64,000 nucleotides of DNA from NCBI GenBank assembly GCA_001592805.2, contig CP051141.1, positions 2,542,001 to 2,606,000 of the forward strand. Reading direction: 5' to 3'. The notes below the pieces were generated by a model that saw only the letters and a list, made by a program, of their open reading frames with translations, was not told where the DNA came from and made no database searches. Position 1 is the stretch's first letter. The number at the start of each line of letters is the position of its first letter. The position numbers and the translations under genes were made by a program. Below, piece by piece: positions 51,696-62,047 of this stretch. The stretch comes from Peltaster fructicola. Taxonomy: Eukaryota > Ascomycota > Dothideomycetes.

Positions 51696-52671
51696 TTGAT
51701 ATCGGTGCTCTTCTCGATCAATGTCTGTGTTCACATGCAAACGCACCACAAGCACAGCAATCTCGATCATTGCAGCAATCGTTCTGCAACGCTGTCCTTG
51801 TGACAACCGTCCTGTCATGATGTACCAAAGGTTTCAAGCCCCGAGAGGTAAAGCATCGAGAACACAGCAGTATCAGGTGCAAGAAGTACAAACAGCTTGC
51901 AATGAAAATGCGTTCTCGCCTGTCGAACCTAGTTCGCTGTCCCATCACTACTAACATAACAGACGAGCAGATACTTGAACACCGACCAGCAGTCTTTTCG
52001 AGGACTTATCATCCCATCAGCACTCGCTCACTGTGTCTACATCCTCCAGAACAACCATACTCACTTCCTACACGTCCTATCCCAGACTGATCTCACTCCT
52101 ACAAGCAGTCCAGAGAGATACATATTCCAAGACGAAGCAGGCAAGAGCAAGGGACGTGCTTATACCATCACACTTGTTGAAGAGCAGGGAGCCATATCAT
52201 ACCATCAAGAGCAGGAATTCATCAGTGCTATACTGTCAACAGCCTGAACCGATGAGCAATACAATCAGGAGCATGAATATGTTTACTGCTGCTGCCGATC
52301 ATCGTCAACACTCGACCACCACCACCTCCTCCTCCTGCTCTGCCTCCTTGTCCTCCACTGTAATCACCCCCAGGGGCCAAGCCACACTAACACGCCGTTC
52401 CAACACCACTCCATCACGGTCCTCATACATCTGTCGTCACCATCCACATACACCTACTCACCTTCTTTGTACTCTCGTCGAACTGCCGCCTCATTGTTTT
52501 CAAATCAATTCCGCACAACCTGCTTCCGTCATGCCAGTGCTGCTGCCGCTCCTGTGCTTGCTGTCGTTGTTACCAGACACCGATATCAGCCAGCTATCGT
52601 CTAGATAGTGTCATCATCAGCAGCACGGCATAAAGGACCTGTCAACACAAGCGAAGCACCGAAGCTTCCAG

Positions 52672-52880
52672 GCTCGATCATTTCCTGCCATGCTAGTTCT
52701 GCTGGATAGCGAGCTCGACATCACCTCCAACGTCGGCAACTCATACCGAAGCATTGAAGCTGGCAGAATCTCAATCTCACCTCGATCGTTCTCCTGCCAT
52801 ACCAGTTCTCCACAGAATAACGAGCTCGACATCACCATCGAGATCGATGAACCATCACCATTGTTCACAATCAATTGAAC
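52672..52880. repeat. 110-bp tandem duplication
   Basis: CGATCATTTCCTGCCATGCTAG... GCGAGCTCGACATCACC at about 52675 recurs as CGTTCTCCTGCCATACCAG... ACGAGCTCGACATCACC at about 52786. Confidence 0.7.
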
Positions 52881-53042
52881 AACCTCCTGCCACATCTCTG
52901 CTTGCGAGCCACGCCTCTCGATCATTCTGTAGTCCCACAGAATGCTCCGAGCATCTGATTATGGTGACTATGCTCGCTGCTGGTGGCTCTAAGCTAACGT
53001 CGTCCAGGTCTCATCCAGGTCGCCGCTCTCGCTGTCAAGGCC

Positions 53043-53095
53043 GAATGCTTCTAACCATGCTATCAACACCAGATGCTTCTAGCCATGCTATCAGT
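53043..53095. repeat. 28-bp direct repeat, 2 copies
   Basis: ATGCTTCTAACCATGCTATC at about 53045 is repeated as ATGCTTCTAGCCATGCTATC at about 53073. Confidence 0.75.
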
Positions 53096-53129
53096 TCTGC
53101 TGCAGCTCACTTCGTCTATCTGTCAGTAC

Positions 53130-53370
53130 CAATCCACGATCGAGGCGTCGCTCTCCTCGCATACCGCCTTACCACGCAGTCATAAAAAGCGGTCCACGTG
53201 CTCCTCATGGGCTCACCATCGTGTGCAGCTCAGCTCAGCTCGCCTGTCAGTCAGTAGTGACTCACGATCGAAGCCTTACGCTCTCCTCGCATACCGCCTC
53301 TACCTCACCGTCACCAGAAGTGGTCTGCGCGCTCCTCAAGGGCTCACCATCGCTCGGCAGCCTGGGATAC
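53130..53370. repeat. Tandem duplication of about 130 bp
   Basis: CTCTCCTCGCATACCGCCT occurs at 53151 and again at 53281. The flanking words CACGATCGA (53135, 53263) and GGGCTCACCATCG (about 53209, 53340) follow the same spacing of 128-131 bp. Confidence 0.8.
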
Positions 53371-53569
53371 TGCCGTTCCTTATGTTCAACTACACGCATG
53401 TCGCCACACATCACAGAATCTGCGTCCTTGCCAGTCCTCCAGCTTATCGTGGACTATCAAGCAGATCTCACTATGCTGCAATCTTGAACAGTTTGGAGAA
53501 GTCGCAGTATCTCAACCTACGTCGCCTCCGATATCGAGACTGCCGATCCTTGTCTGAGTCTTACTGCCG

Positions 53570-53850
53570 TTGCAGGACTATCGCTCACCATCTGGACCTC
53601 ACTGGCGATGTTCAAGAACAACAGACCATCGTCAGGGACCTGTCGATCGGAGCTCACTGTCGACATAGCACCATCGCTCGTCGTCTGAAACCTCACTGGC
53701 GATGTTTAAGCACGACATACCATCATCAGAAACCCGTCTATCGAAGCTCACTGTTGACACAGCACTGTCGCCCGTCGTCTGGACCTCACTGGCGATGTTC
53801 GAGAACGCAAGACAGTCTCAGAAACCTCTTTGTCAATGCAGGACTGTCGC
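53570..53850. repeat. 94-bp tandem repeat, about 3 copies
   Basis: CTGGACCTCACTGGCGATGT and its variants start at 53592, 53685 and 53779. The intervening words (AGAAACC, GAAGCTCACTGT) repeat with the same spacing. A 303-codon chance frame runs through it. Confidence 0.85.
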
Positions 53851-54384
53851 CTGCTGTCCAGACTGCACAAGATACCCTCGAGACCTTGCAATCATTCCTT
53901 GGTCCTTCAATTTCCGATCGACCTCACAGTTACTGCTTACTACTGACAAGCTCAACAGATCATCGTATGCTACAGGCATGCTGAATCACGTCGTCAACGG
54001 CATCATGAGTGCAATCAAAAGAACCTTCCACCTGTCCATCGCTGTACCTCACTGTCGATGCATCACACCGCTATCAGCACTGCTGCAACTGTTGTTCTAC
54101 AGCCACACTATCCCTGCCATCTCCTCGCTGTCGCGTCACCACTTCGACATCGCCTCCAATCGCCATTGCACCTGCGACTACGATCCCACCACCGCTGTCA
54201 CCGCCATCGGCCACGCCTTCCTCCGCACACTCGCATGACCACCGCCGCTCCCAGCTGGCACCGCACTGTCTCATCGATGTCCCCGACTCCTCGCTATTCC
54301 TGTCACCACCTCTGTCTCTCTGAATATACTACAGAGCACCCTACTACGCCCCAGCACCAGCACACTCTCATCATGGACCTACAA

Positions 54385-54850
54385 AGCTCTAGCTCATGCT
54401 ACAGATATGCTACAGGCATGATTCCACAAGCTTTGGAGTCGTCCTGATCTCTTCTTTCACCTCTACAGATCGGGCAAGCCACAGCATAACACCATCGCCT
54501 TCAAAGCCATATTCCACGCTACATACATGCTACAGACATGACACCAAGAGCGTTGAGCTCACCTTGACCTCCGCTTTCATCTCAATTGTTTGGACAAGCC
54601 ACAGCAAACCGTCATCGCCTTCAGAGCTCTACCTCATGCCACAGATATGCTACAGACATGACTCCACAAGCTTTGAGCTCGCCTCGACCTCCTCTTCAAT
54701 CTCGGATGGCCATTTCGGCCATAACTATCGCCATCGCCCTCGAAGCTCTATCTCATGCTACAGACATGCTACCACCTTGATTCCACAAGCTTTGAGCTCG
54801 TCTTGTCCTCCTCTTCCAGCTCAGGTGGCGCGATCAGCCACAGCACTCTT
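54385..54850. repeat. 120-bp tandem repeat, 4 copies
   Basis: The unit contains ATGCTACAGACATGATTCCA followed by CAAGCTTTGAGCTCG and CATCGCCTTCAAAGCTCTA. The CATGATTCCACAAGCTTTG core starts at about 54418, 54537, 54657 and 54778 (periods 119-121). The copies are degenerate. Confidence 0.88.
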
Positions 54851-55204
54851 CCATCGCTCAGTGCGGCACATTCAGCGCCAATCTCCGCGTGGCTTCCTGG
54901 CACCGCCACAGTGCGATAAGTCAGGCTACAAAGTCGCCAAGAGGTGGCTGTCGAAGCTATCGCTATGGAATCGCGCCCTCTACAACCTCGATGCTAGCAC
55001 AAGGCTCTCCTTGCCCCATCTGATGCCTCTTCTGCCTCACCATCACATCCTTGGCAGGGCGCTGTAGGCTCGGTATCGGCCGTCATCTTGCGAGTCTTGC
55101 GAGCGCCCACATGAAGTTCTTGCGCGGGTCTGCGCTATCTCATCAACAGCACCATCCCGGCATCTGCAGGTCACATCCTATGCTGTCCAGGAGAGTTCTC
55201 TAGA

Positions 55205-55705
55205 TGTTCTACGTGTATTCCAGTTTCTGAACGCGTTCTCACGTGTCTTCGCTCGCATGAACGCATCTGATCGTGTTTATAACGTGTTTCTACGTGTTAC
55301 TGCCATCTTTGACGCGTCTCAAGATGACTTCCTACTCCTGGGTCGTGTTGATCGCGCCACGAAGGCGTTCTCACGTGTCTGAGCGCGGGTTTTGCGTGTT
55401 TTCTGCGTTCTGAACGCGTTTTATTATGTCGTATCACTCCAAACGCGTCTATACGCGTGAAAACTCATGCTGAACGCGTGTTCACGTGTCTTTTTGATCA
55501 AATCATGCTCACAGTGGTCGGAGGCCGTATCTCAGGCTGTGGTAGTCGCCCCGCGCTCATCTCGAAGCCAGCATAGTCAGCATCGCATGCTGGTTCTTCT
55601 GGAAGTATCCGGGAGGGCGAGTGAACTTCGTATACCCTTCTGCGTGTGCAAACGCGCACGGCAACGCGTTTTCCCATTTCTCTACGTGTCTCTACGTGTC
55701 CCTGC
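55205..55705. repeat. Dense cluster of ACGCGT and ACGTGT hexamers
   Basis: ACGCGT occurs at 55231, 55312, 55414, 55443, 55453, 55474 and 55664. ACGTGT occurs at 55211, 55241, 55282, 55292, 55373, 55484, 55684 and 55694. By chance about 0.1 of each per 500 bp would be expected. The spacing is irregular, so this is a word cluster rather than a clean tandem array. ACGCGT is the MluI cell-cycle box recognised by MBF (Mbp1/Swi6-type) factors in other ascomycetes. The cluster lies where the GC skew changes sign. Confidence 0.85.
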
Positions 55706-56094
55706 GTGTTTCGAAGGTGTCTGCATGCTCTACGTGCCTCTGGGAACCTGTGTGCAGAGGGGGGAGCCCATGTGCTTGCAAAACGCTTGTCGCGATTCTC
55801 CCGACTCTTGCGGCAGCTAGCGGGTGTGCAGCAGGTCCTGGGTGGCTGCCATGCTGTTTTCTGGGGCTGCGCACAGCCAATCTCGCCCAGGCACACAGCT
55901 ATGGACAGGGGCAAGCCCTGGCTGTGCACAGGCGTGCTGCAGAGTTTTAGAGCTCGCTGGCGGCTTTCCTGAAGCATCCCGGCTTCCCCAGCGCAGTTTG
56001 CTCGAATTGCAGCACCAATTGCAGGTTTTTGGAGCGTGTGATGGCTTCTGCGGCTCTTGTAGGCCTCTACGATGCTGCTAGAGAAGCGCTGAGC

Positions 56095-56455
56095 GATTTG
56101 TGAGCTGATCCAGGCGTGTCCGCGATATCTCCTGTATATCGCATCCTACGTCTTGTCTAAGCGGTTGATCGTCTTCTCCATGCGATTTGGTGCTCATATG
56201 TAGCTTTGGAGTCGGTTTCTGACGAGTTCGAGCTGACTAGGGCATATCTCCCTGATCTTACATGCTATGCGCTATATAAGCGGTTCATCGTCTTCGCCTT
56301 GCAATTTGGCGCTCAGATGTTGCTTCAGAACCGATTTCTGACCATTTTCAAGCAAGATACGCCTACAGCTGCGAGGAGCGCTTTGACACACAATCTGAGC
56401 TGCGCATCTGTTTCGCCGCGTCGTGAGCTGCTCAGATGTCCATTTAGATCCAGAT
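56095..56455. repeat. 120-bp tandem repeat, 2-3 copies
   Basis: AGCGGTTGATCGTCTTCTCC with ATGCGATTTGGTGCTCA at about 56159 is repeated as AGCGGTTCATCGTCTTCGCC with TTGCAATTTGGCGCTCA at about 56278 (period 119). A weaker third copy (GCTCAGATGT... GATTTCGACCATCTT) follows at about 56431. Confidence 0.82.
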
Positions 56456-56629
56456 TTCGACCATCTTTGAGGGAGTTACACCATAGGAAGTGTTGCTGGA
56501 GCATGCAGGGTGCAGACTGGACTGCTGGGCACGGTGAGCAAGGACATGAAGCTGTAGAAGCACTGTGGGCGACGTGGGAGCTGCGTGGGAGGCTCAGCAG
56601 GGTTGGACAGACTTGGAGGCTCTTGTGCG

Positions 56630-56712
56630 AGCACAGCAGAGTGATATAAAGCACAGCAGAGTGATATAGAGCACAGCAGAGTGATATAGAGCACAGCAGA
56701 GTGATATAGAGC
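56630..56712. repeat. 20-bp minisatellite, 4 copies
   Basis: GAGCACAGCAGAGTGATATA is repeated almost perfectly four times (a single AA/GA difference). It is the freshest array in the block. Confidence 0.95.
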
Positions 56713-57379
56713 CTTCAGGGTGACAGAGAGCATGATAGAGCAGTACAGAGATCTCCAGCAGTATGAATTGATCCATCTGACAATGTAGGGAGGCCGTGCA
56801 GTGCGGTGTAGGTGTCTGGAGGATCCTAGCAGGGCATGCCCAGTTGATAGACAGGCTATACAGCCACAGCATGGGCCAGAGGATGGACAGGTATTCCAGT
56901 GCTAGGATTGATCAGGAGCGCAGTGGACGGCTCCAAGACTGTGCTGCACAACAAATGGATGGCATAGGAGGCTGATAGAGCGACAGGAGAAGCGCTGGGT
57001 GAGCAGGCAAAGCATTGCAGAGCCTGACAGAGCGGTAGAGAGGGTGCTGATGGCGTAGCGCAGCTTGAAGTGCTGTCCGACCAGATATGAGCCCATTGCA
57101 GCTTGCTGGCAGCAGTCTCCAAGGTGTAGGAGGCTTGCAGGCTCTACTCGCGTGTTCGGAGAGCAGATGAGGATTGCAGACCTGCACTAGAGCAGCAAGG
57201 ACAGCGAGGTGATAGGCGGAAGAAAATGGCGATGATAGGCTGATCAGCGAGGCGTGGTGATGGATAACACTTGCTGGAGAGCGCGGGTGTTGGTATTGAG
57301 GTGTGCTCGGAAGTAGTAGACCGAGAGCACCGAGGGTGGTGAGGACAGTGATGGCGGTGATGGCGTGAGGGCAGTGAGG

Positions 57380-57845
57380 ATTGTAAGGTGGTGGAACAGC
57401 GATGACTGCCAAGACTGCCAGGATGGCGAGCCCAGCGGAGGAGGACAGCAAGGGAAGCCTGCCAGATGGTTAGGACGGCGAGGGAGGACGCCAGGAGAGG
57501 ACTGCCAGGATGGCGAGGACAGTGCAGAAGGATTTCCAGGTGGTTATGATAGCGAGAATGGACTGTCTGGTGGTGAAAACAGTGTAGGAGGACTGCCAGG
57601 TGGTTGTGGCAGCGAGATTGGACTGTTCGGTGATGAGGACAGTGTAGGAGGGCTGGCAGGATGCTCAGAACAGTGCAGAAGGACTGCCGGGTGGTGAGAA
57701 CAGCAAGTAGGAACTGTTTGGTGGTGAGACCCGTGCAGAAGAACTGCTAGGAAGGTGAGGATAGTGAAGAAGGACTGCCGAGATGCTGAGGACAATGCAG
57801 AAGGACTGCCAAGCTGATGAGCAGTGTAGAATGACTCCTAGAATG
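57380..57845. repeat. G-rich degenerate repeat tract with a period of about 59 bp
   Basis: Variants of GGACTGCCAGGTGGT and GAGGACAGTGTAGGAGG recur throughout, the clearest pair being at about 57537 and 57596. The + strand is strongly purine-rich (for example G26/C11 in 57481-57540). Confidence 0.7.
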
Positions 57846-58269
57846 GTAAGACTTGCATGATGAGCAGATGAACGGTGGTGAGGACAGCGGGTTGAGCAGA
57901 AGATGGGTGTGATGGACAACAGCATGAGCGATGCGACTCTGGCGAATACTTAGGATTGCCTAGTATCGAGGTGATGATCTTCAAATCGTACACCAGCAAA
58001 GACAGCCCCTGTGCATCGATCTGCATAGTTGAGGTCCTGACTGCCATGGGATCTGTATATCTGTCAGTCGTGAACACTCGGTGCGTGGCTCACCAGGCAT
58101 TGAGAAGACAACGGATGTAGACAAGACTCTCGCGTGGCATTGGGCCTAATTTGCAGGCGCCAAGCAAGTAGACACGGCGATGGAAGCCCTTGCTGGCCAG
58201 AACAACGATTTTCGAGCGTCAGAGATAGCTGTATGCACCAAGATTGACGGTCAGCGGCTCCAGGCAGTG

Positions 58270-58430
58270 AGAATTGGCGATAGAGACAGTCGAATGGATT
58301 GAGGTCGACAATGAGCTGCTCGGACGGGCGACAGAGACAGTCAAAATCCATCGAGACCGTTAATGAGCCGCTCGGACAGGCGACAGAGACACTCGAATCC
58401 ATTGGGATTGACAATGAGCTGCTCGGACGG
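58270..58430. repeat. 51-bp tandem repeat, 3 copies
   Basis: GGCGACAGAGACAGTCGAAT... GACAATGAGCTGCTCGGAC units end at about 58325, 58377 and 58428 (periods 51-52). Confidence 0.88.
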
Positions 58431-60835
58431 TGTATCCAAGCTACGAGAGTCTTTGCTGACCGCTGCGACGTCGACAGACTGATCGAGGCTGGTGGATGAG
58501 CGATATAAGGATGAGATCGATGCCACGATCTTACAGACAGCGAAGGGAAGCACCTCGACGTCACATAGACCTCTGGTGACAGATGTGAGGTGACCAGGCT
58601 ATGCCCAGATACATGGGAGGTCTTTCGAAGCTAGACACATCCGGGTCGTGATGTACAGAAGCATGATCTATACATGCCGAGACAGAGAGAGCATTGAGAT
58701 CACCAGTTAGGTCTGTTGAAGCCATGGGAACTGGCAGAACCAAGGCAACAGATCAGCCAAGCCATAGAGTCCGAGATCGAGATCGAGGGTACCTGGGTAG
58801 TCAGACTATATCCAGCGGAGTTCACGGGTGCTGATCCTGATAGAACTCCGAGGAGGCTCACAATGGCGGAATGACAACGATAGCAAGATGAAGCCGACGG
58901 ACAGCGAGATAAGTGCCTCGCCCAGACGAACTCGAAGTATTAGCGAAGCGACATATCCTGCAAGGAACAGACAGCCAGAGTCGATGCGAAAGAATACGGA
59001 TGCTGATGAAGCCTATGAAGATGTTGAACGATTGAGGGAGCCACGATAAATGCTGCCTCGAGGATCCGAAACCTTGACAGATGACATCGTCTGAAGGGTT
59101 TCCAGATGGACGGAGACGACGAGATGCTGGCTAGCGACAGCGTCGTCGAGGGTAGCGTATTCTATGGCAGGTCGCTTGCTTGCAATGATCGAGACGACTG
59201 CGTATACGGCGAACCTGAGGATATATCTGCTAGAGGCAGCAAGATCAATTATGCGAATGTCGACAGTAAGCCGACGGTGAGCTCATCTGAAGATGGCGGC
59301 CTGCCAGACTGCAAGACTGAACGTGTCTTGGTCGATAGACAGCGAAAGGGAGGGAATGCAGATGTAGTTGAAGCAAAAGATAACCACTCGAACAAGAGCG
59401 ACCTGGCTGGTAAGATTTGCCAAGCACAGCACAGTATATTGTAATGGATGACAGTGAAGGAGCCGACGAACATCTTGCGACATGATGCAGACAGTGAGAC
59501 CGATATATGAGCAGTGGAAGACAGAGATGACTGTGAAAGGCCTGGAGTGAAAGGGATACCGAGCCTGTGCTGCTCAAGGTCTCCTTCCATGATACAGGCC
59601 GTTCTACCGTGATGCTAGGGACCTTGCAAGCAACAGACCTGATATGGAGACCATGCTGCGTAATCCTGGATGCCTGCTCGCATTAAGTGATGGTGAACGC
59701 AACGCTGACGCTGTCACTGCGTGCTAGAGTCAGCGAAATCGAAGACGAACGTCCTACTGATGATAAGACAGCACAGCTTCCCATGGTAGAGCTTAGATCT
59801 TGGACGTCCTGCTCCGGCGACGACGATCTGAAGGTGTCTGTTGATGGAGAACACATCAGATGTACGGTGGCCTCACCTCTGGACGTCTCGTTACGTTGTG
59901 CAGGCGGCGATCAGCAGTGTCCTCAAGTGGAGGACATATCAGGTCGATGGTGGCATCGCTTGAGAGAAGAGACAACGAGCCGAAGTCCCATTGATTACAG
60001 ACATACCTCGATGGTGTTGACGTCCTTGAGACTATTGATGGAGCGGCAAGGCGGTAAGGTGATGTTCGCGAAGGTCCTTCTATTGTGACGACGAGAGTTG
60101 CGTTTGTGTGAAGCAGTCGATGGAGTGAATGACCTTGGCTGCCGACAAGATAGATAGCAAGCCCATGTGAGGCTCCAGTAACACCGAGAGTACTGATTAC
60201 CTGTGTCACTGATGCAGATAGGTCCAGGCTTTGTCTCGATCGAACGACAGCGCTTGACTGCTGATCTCAGTGATACTGCTGGGAGCAACGATGGGTCGTC
60301 CAGCAGAACTGTAGTTGAACCAAACCTGAACCTGCGAAGAGGTATCTGGCTATTCCATCGATCGAGTCTGGGAGATATAAACAAGTTTGAACTGATCTTG
60401 AGGAGAACTGCGGTTGACACTGATGTTACACTCCTGCGAGGTAGTGATTCCAGACTGAGGTTCAGTGCAGCCTACAGAGGTGTCTTGCAGGATCTCCTGT
60501 TCTTTGAAGGATACAGGACAGTATCATCGAAGTCCAGAAGCGTGCCTGAGCTAACTGCTGACTTCGATCGATTCCTGGCTTCTTTTGGCGTACTAGAAGC
60601 GTAGCATTGGCTTGCAACGAGTCTTATCCCGGCCATAGGTGCGTTAGAAATCATGCATACGGTGCACATCAGCGTCTTATGAGTCGCCTAGTCCACCAAG
60701 GTCAGTCAGGTGCCTTGAAGCGTCCAGATTGTCGTTCTCAAGAGCTGCGCAGGCCAAAAAGTCCTTTGCCCTCCCGGGTATGCGGCCATCCGGGCCATCT
60801 TGGTGGCTGGAATGCAAACTCTGCAAAAAGACAAA

Positions 60836-60954
60836 ACATTCAGCAACCAGGATTCCCATATGGTCACCCACTATAGTACTGACTGGTCGATCTGTTGCTT
60901 ATATATGCCAGAGCGGACGGGATGGCTAGTTCTCAACAGTCTATGGCCGAATGT
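60836..60954 (-). rRNA. 5S ribosomal RNA gene (variant, structurally intact)
   Basis: 119 nt on the minus strand. It matches the fungal 5S layout: ACATTCGGCCATAG at the 5' end, CCCGTCCGCTC in the helix III loop region, ATAAGC, GTGGGTGACCATATGGGAAT with CCTGG in the box C region, and GCTGAATGT at the 3' end. The helices hold: helix I pairs ACATTCGG with CTGAATGT (one G-U); helix II pairs CTGTTG with CAACAG; helix III pairs GCCA with TGGC; helix IV pairs ACCAG with CTGGT. Several pairs differ from the usual ascomycete sequence but stay complementary. A TTTT terminator for RNA polymerase III follows directly. It is a lone gene, as in the dispersed 5S genes of Pezizomycotina. Confidence 0.88.
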
Positions 60955-62047
60955 GCAAGGAAACCGATAATGTGCGTATATATCGCTGACCATCACAGCG
61001 TCTTCGCCCATGGACGAGCGCTCCCGATGAGAGGGTGTTTCGTGATTAGCGACGAGGAGCGACAGATGTGACGACGAAGATGCGGTCGAACCCTATGGAA
61101 CACGCCTAAGGATGATGGTGAGGTTGTTGTGCTCTTGGGACGGCAATAAGCATAGTGAGTTGGATGTATCCTTCCTCTGCGTTGTGAGCAGGACTGCTGC
61201 CATTAAGGGATGACCGAGAGGAACAGCATCGTGACAACAGCATGTAGTGCGAACGGCGACACATGATGCAAGGTTGACACTTCAAGGCGACAGTATCGGC
61301 ATGCATCCATGAGCTCGCAATGCTTCAGGATGATATCAGTCATCTTGACCACAGCCTGTAACAATGATGCCGAATACTTGTCAGTCGGAACTCGTGATGT
61401 CGAAGGTAATGACCATGCGCCCTTAAGAGGTAACAGCTCTCATCACTGCTTTGTGCTGACAGCTAGACACCGATACTGTGATAGAACATGGCTGCTGGAC
61501 ATGTGTATGAGCATTCTTGAGTGATCCTGCAAGGATACCATCCGCAGCAGAGCCCAGGTGAGCTTAACCTGCCACATCGCATGGTGCAGGAGACCATCAA
61601 CAGTTCAAAAGGACATGTCTGTACGATCGTAGTCTACCTTGCCAGGTCGATATGAGTTGCTGAGACCCGTGAGAAGCACAAGATGTCCAAGCCGTGACAC
61701 TTGACATAAGTGAACACTTGCGGGCGGGAACAGTGTCGAACGACTGACTGTGATGCATCATCGATAGTGTAGACAAGCTTCGGACGACCACGAGCGTCAT
61801 GTCATCCAACAAGAACGACGAGCCACGACGACGGTATAGCAAGCATAGCCATAGGTGAGTTCAGACGGCGCGCAACGTATATAGAAGCGAGTGAGAGCAA
61901 GCATAGCAATGTTGAGTGCGACACGATGATCGAGCTGCTGACGACGGTGATGATGTTGTATTAATGGTATAGTAGTGGCGATCTTGATCAATCAAGAGCA
62001 GTATTGATTATGTCTCTTCCAGGCATCTGTTTGATGTCAGTATGCCT

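Larger units (their letters stand above)
49433..62047. other. 12.6 kb repeat-rich block without recognisable protein genes
   Basis: No reading frame here shows a domain, signal peptide or coherent exon structure. The longest open frame (303 codons, 53073-53984) is a by-product of tandem repeats. The block consists of many short, mutually unrelated, degenerate tandem arrays, separated by unique sequence, plus one 5S rRNA gene on the minus strand. G+C content is similar to the genic part, with no AT-rich, RIP-like collapse. The + strand shows clear C excess over G from about 50 to 55 kb and G excess over C from about 56.5 to 62 kb. Sampled 60-bp lines give, for example, C27/G11 at 54241 and G26/C11 at 57481. 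No transposon termini or coding remnants were recognised. Confidence 0.75.

Noticed and set aside
50741-51803. Overlapping + frames of about 200 codons
   Set aside because: Skewed composition again. The frames overlap one another and show no family features.
53073-53984. 303-codon open frame on the + strand
   Set aside because: It lies across the 130-bp and 94-bp tandem arrays, which repeat in frame by chance. Composition is His/Arg/Ser-rich with no domain, signal or family resemblance.
54004-54447. Frames rich in His/Ser/Pro that might suggest a repetitive secreted protein
   Set aside because: All three frames are similarly open because the DNA is pyrimidine-rich. There is no signal peptide and no consistent frame across the repeats.
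59106-60604. Three + frames of 112-133 codons (59106-59444, 59687-60088, 60203-60604)
   Set aside because: The strongly purine-rich strand lowers stop frequency. No domain, splice pattern or start context supports them, although 60203-60604 could be an orphan gene and RNA evidence would settle it.
49433-62047. Transposon or retroelement fossils as the origin of the gene-free block
   Set aside because: I found no terminal inverted repeats, LTR-like ends, or reverse-transcriptase, integrase or transposase sequence, and no AT-rich RIP signature. A library search could still reveal a decayed element.
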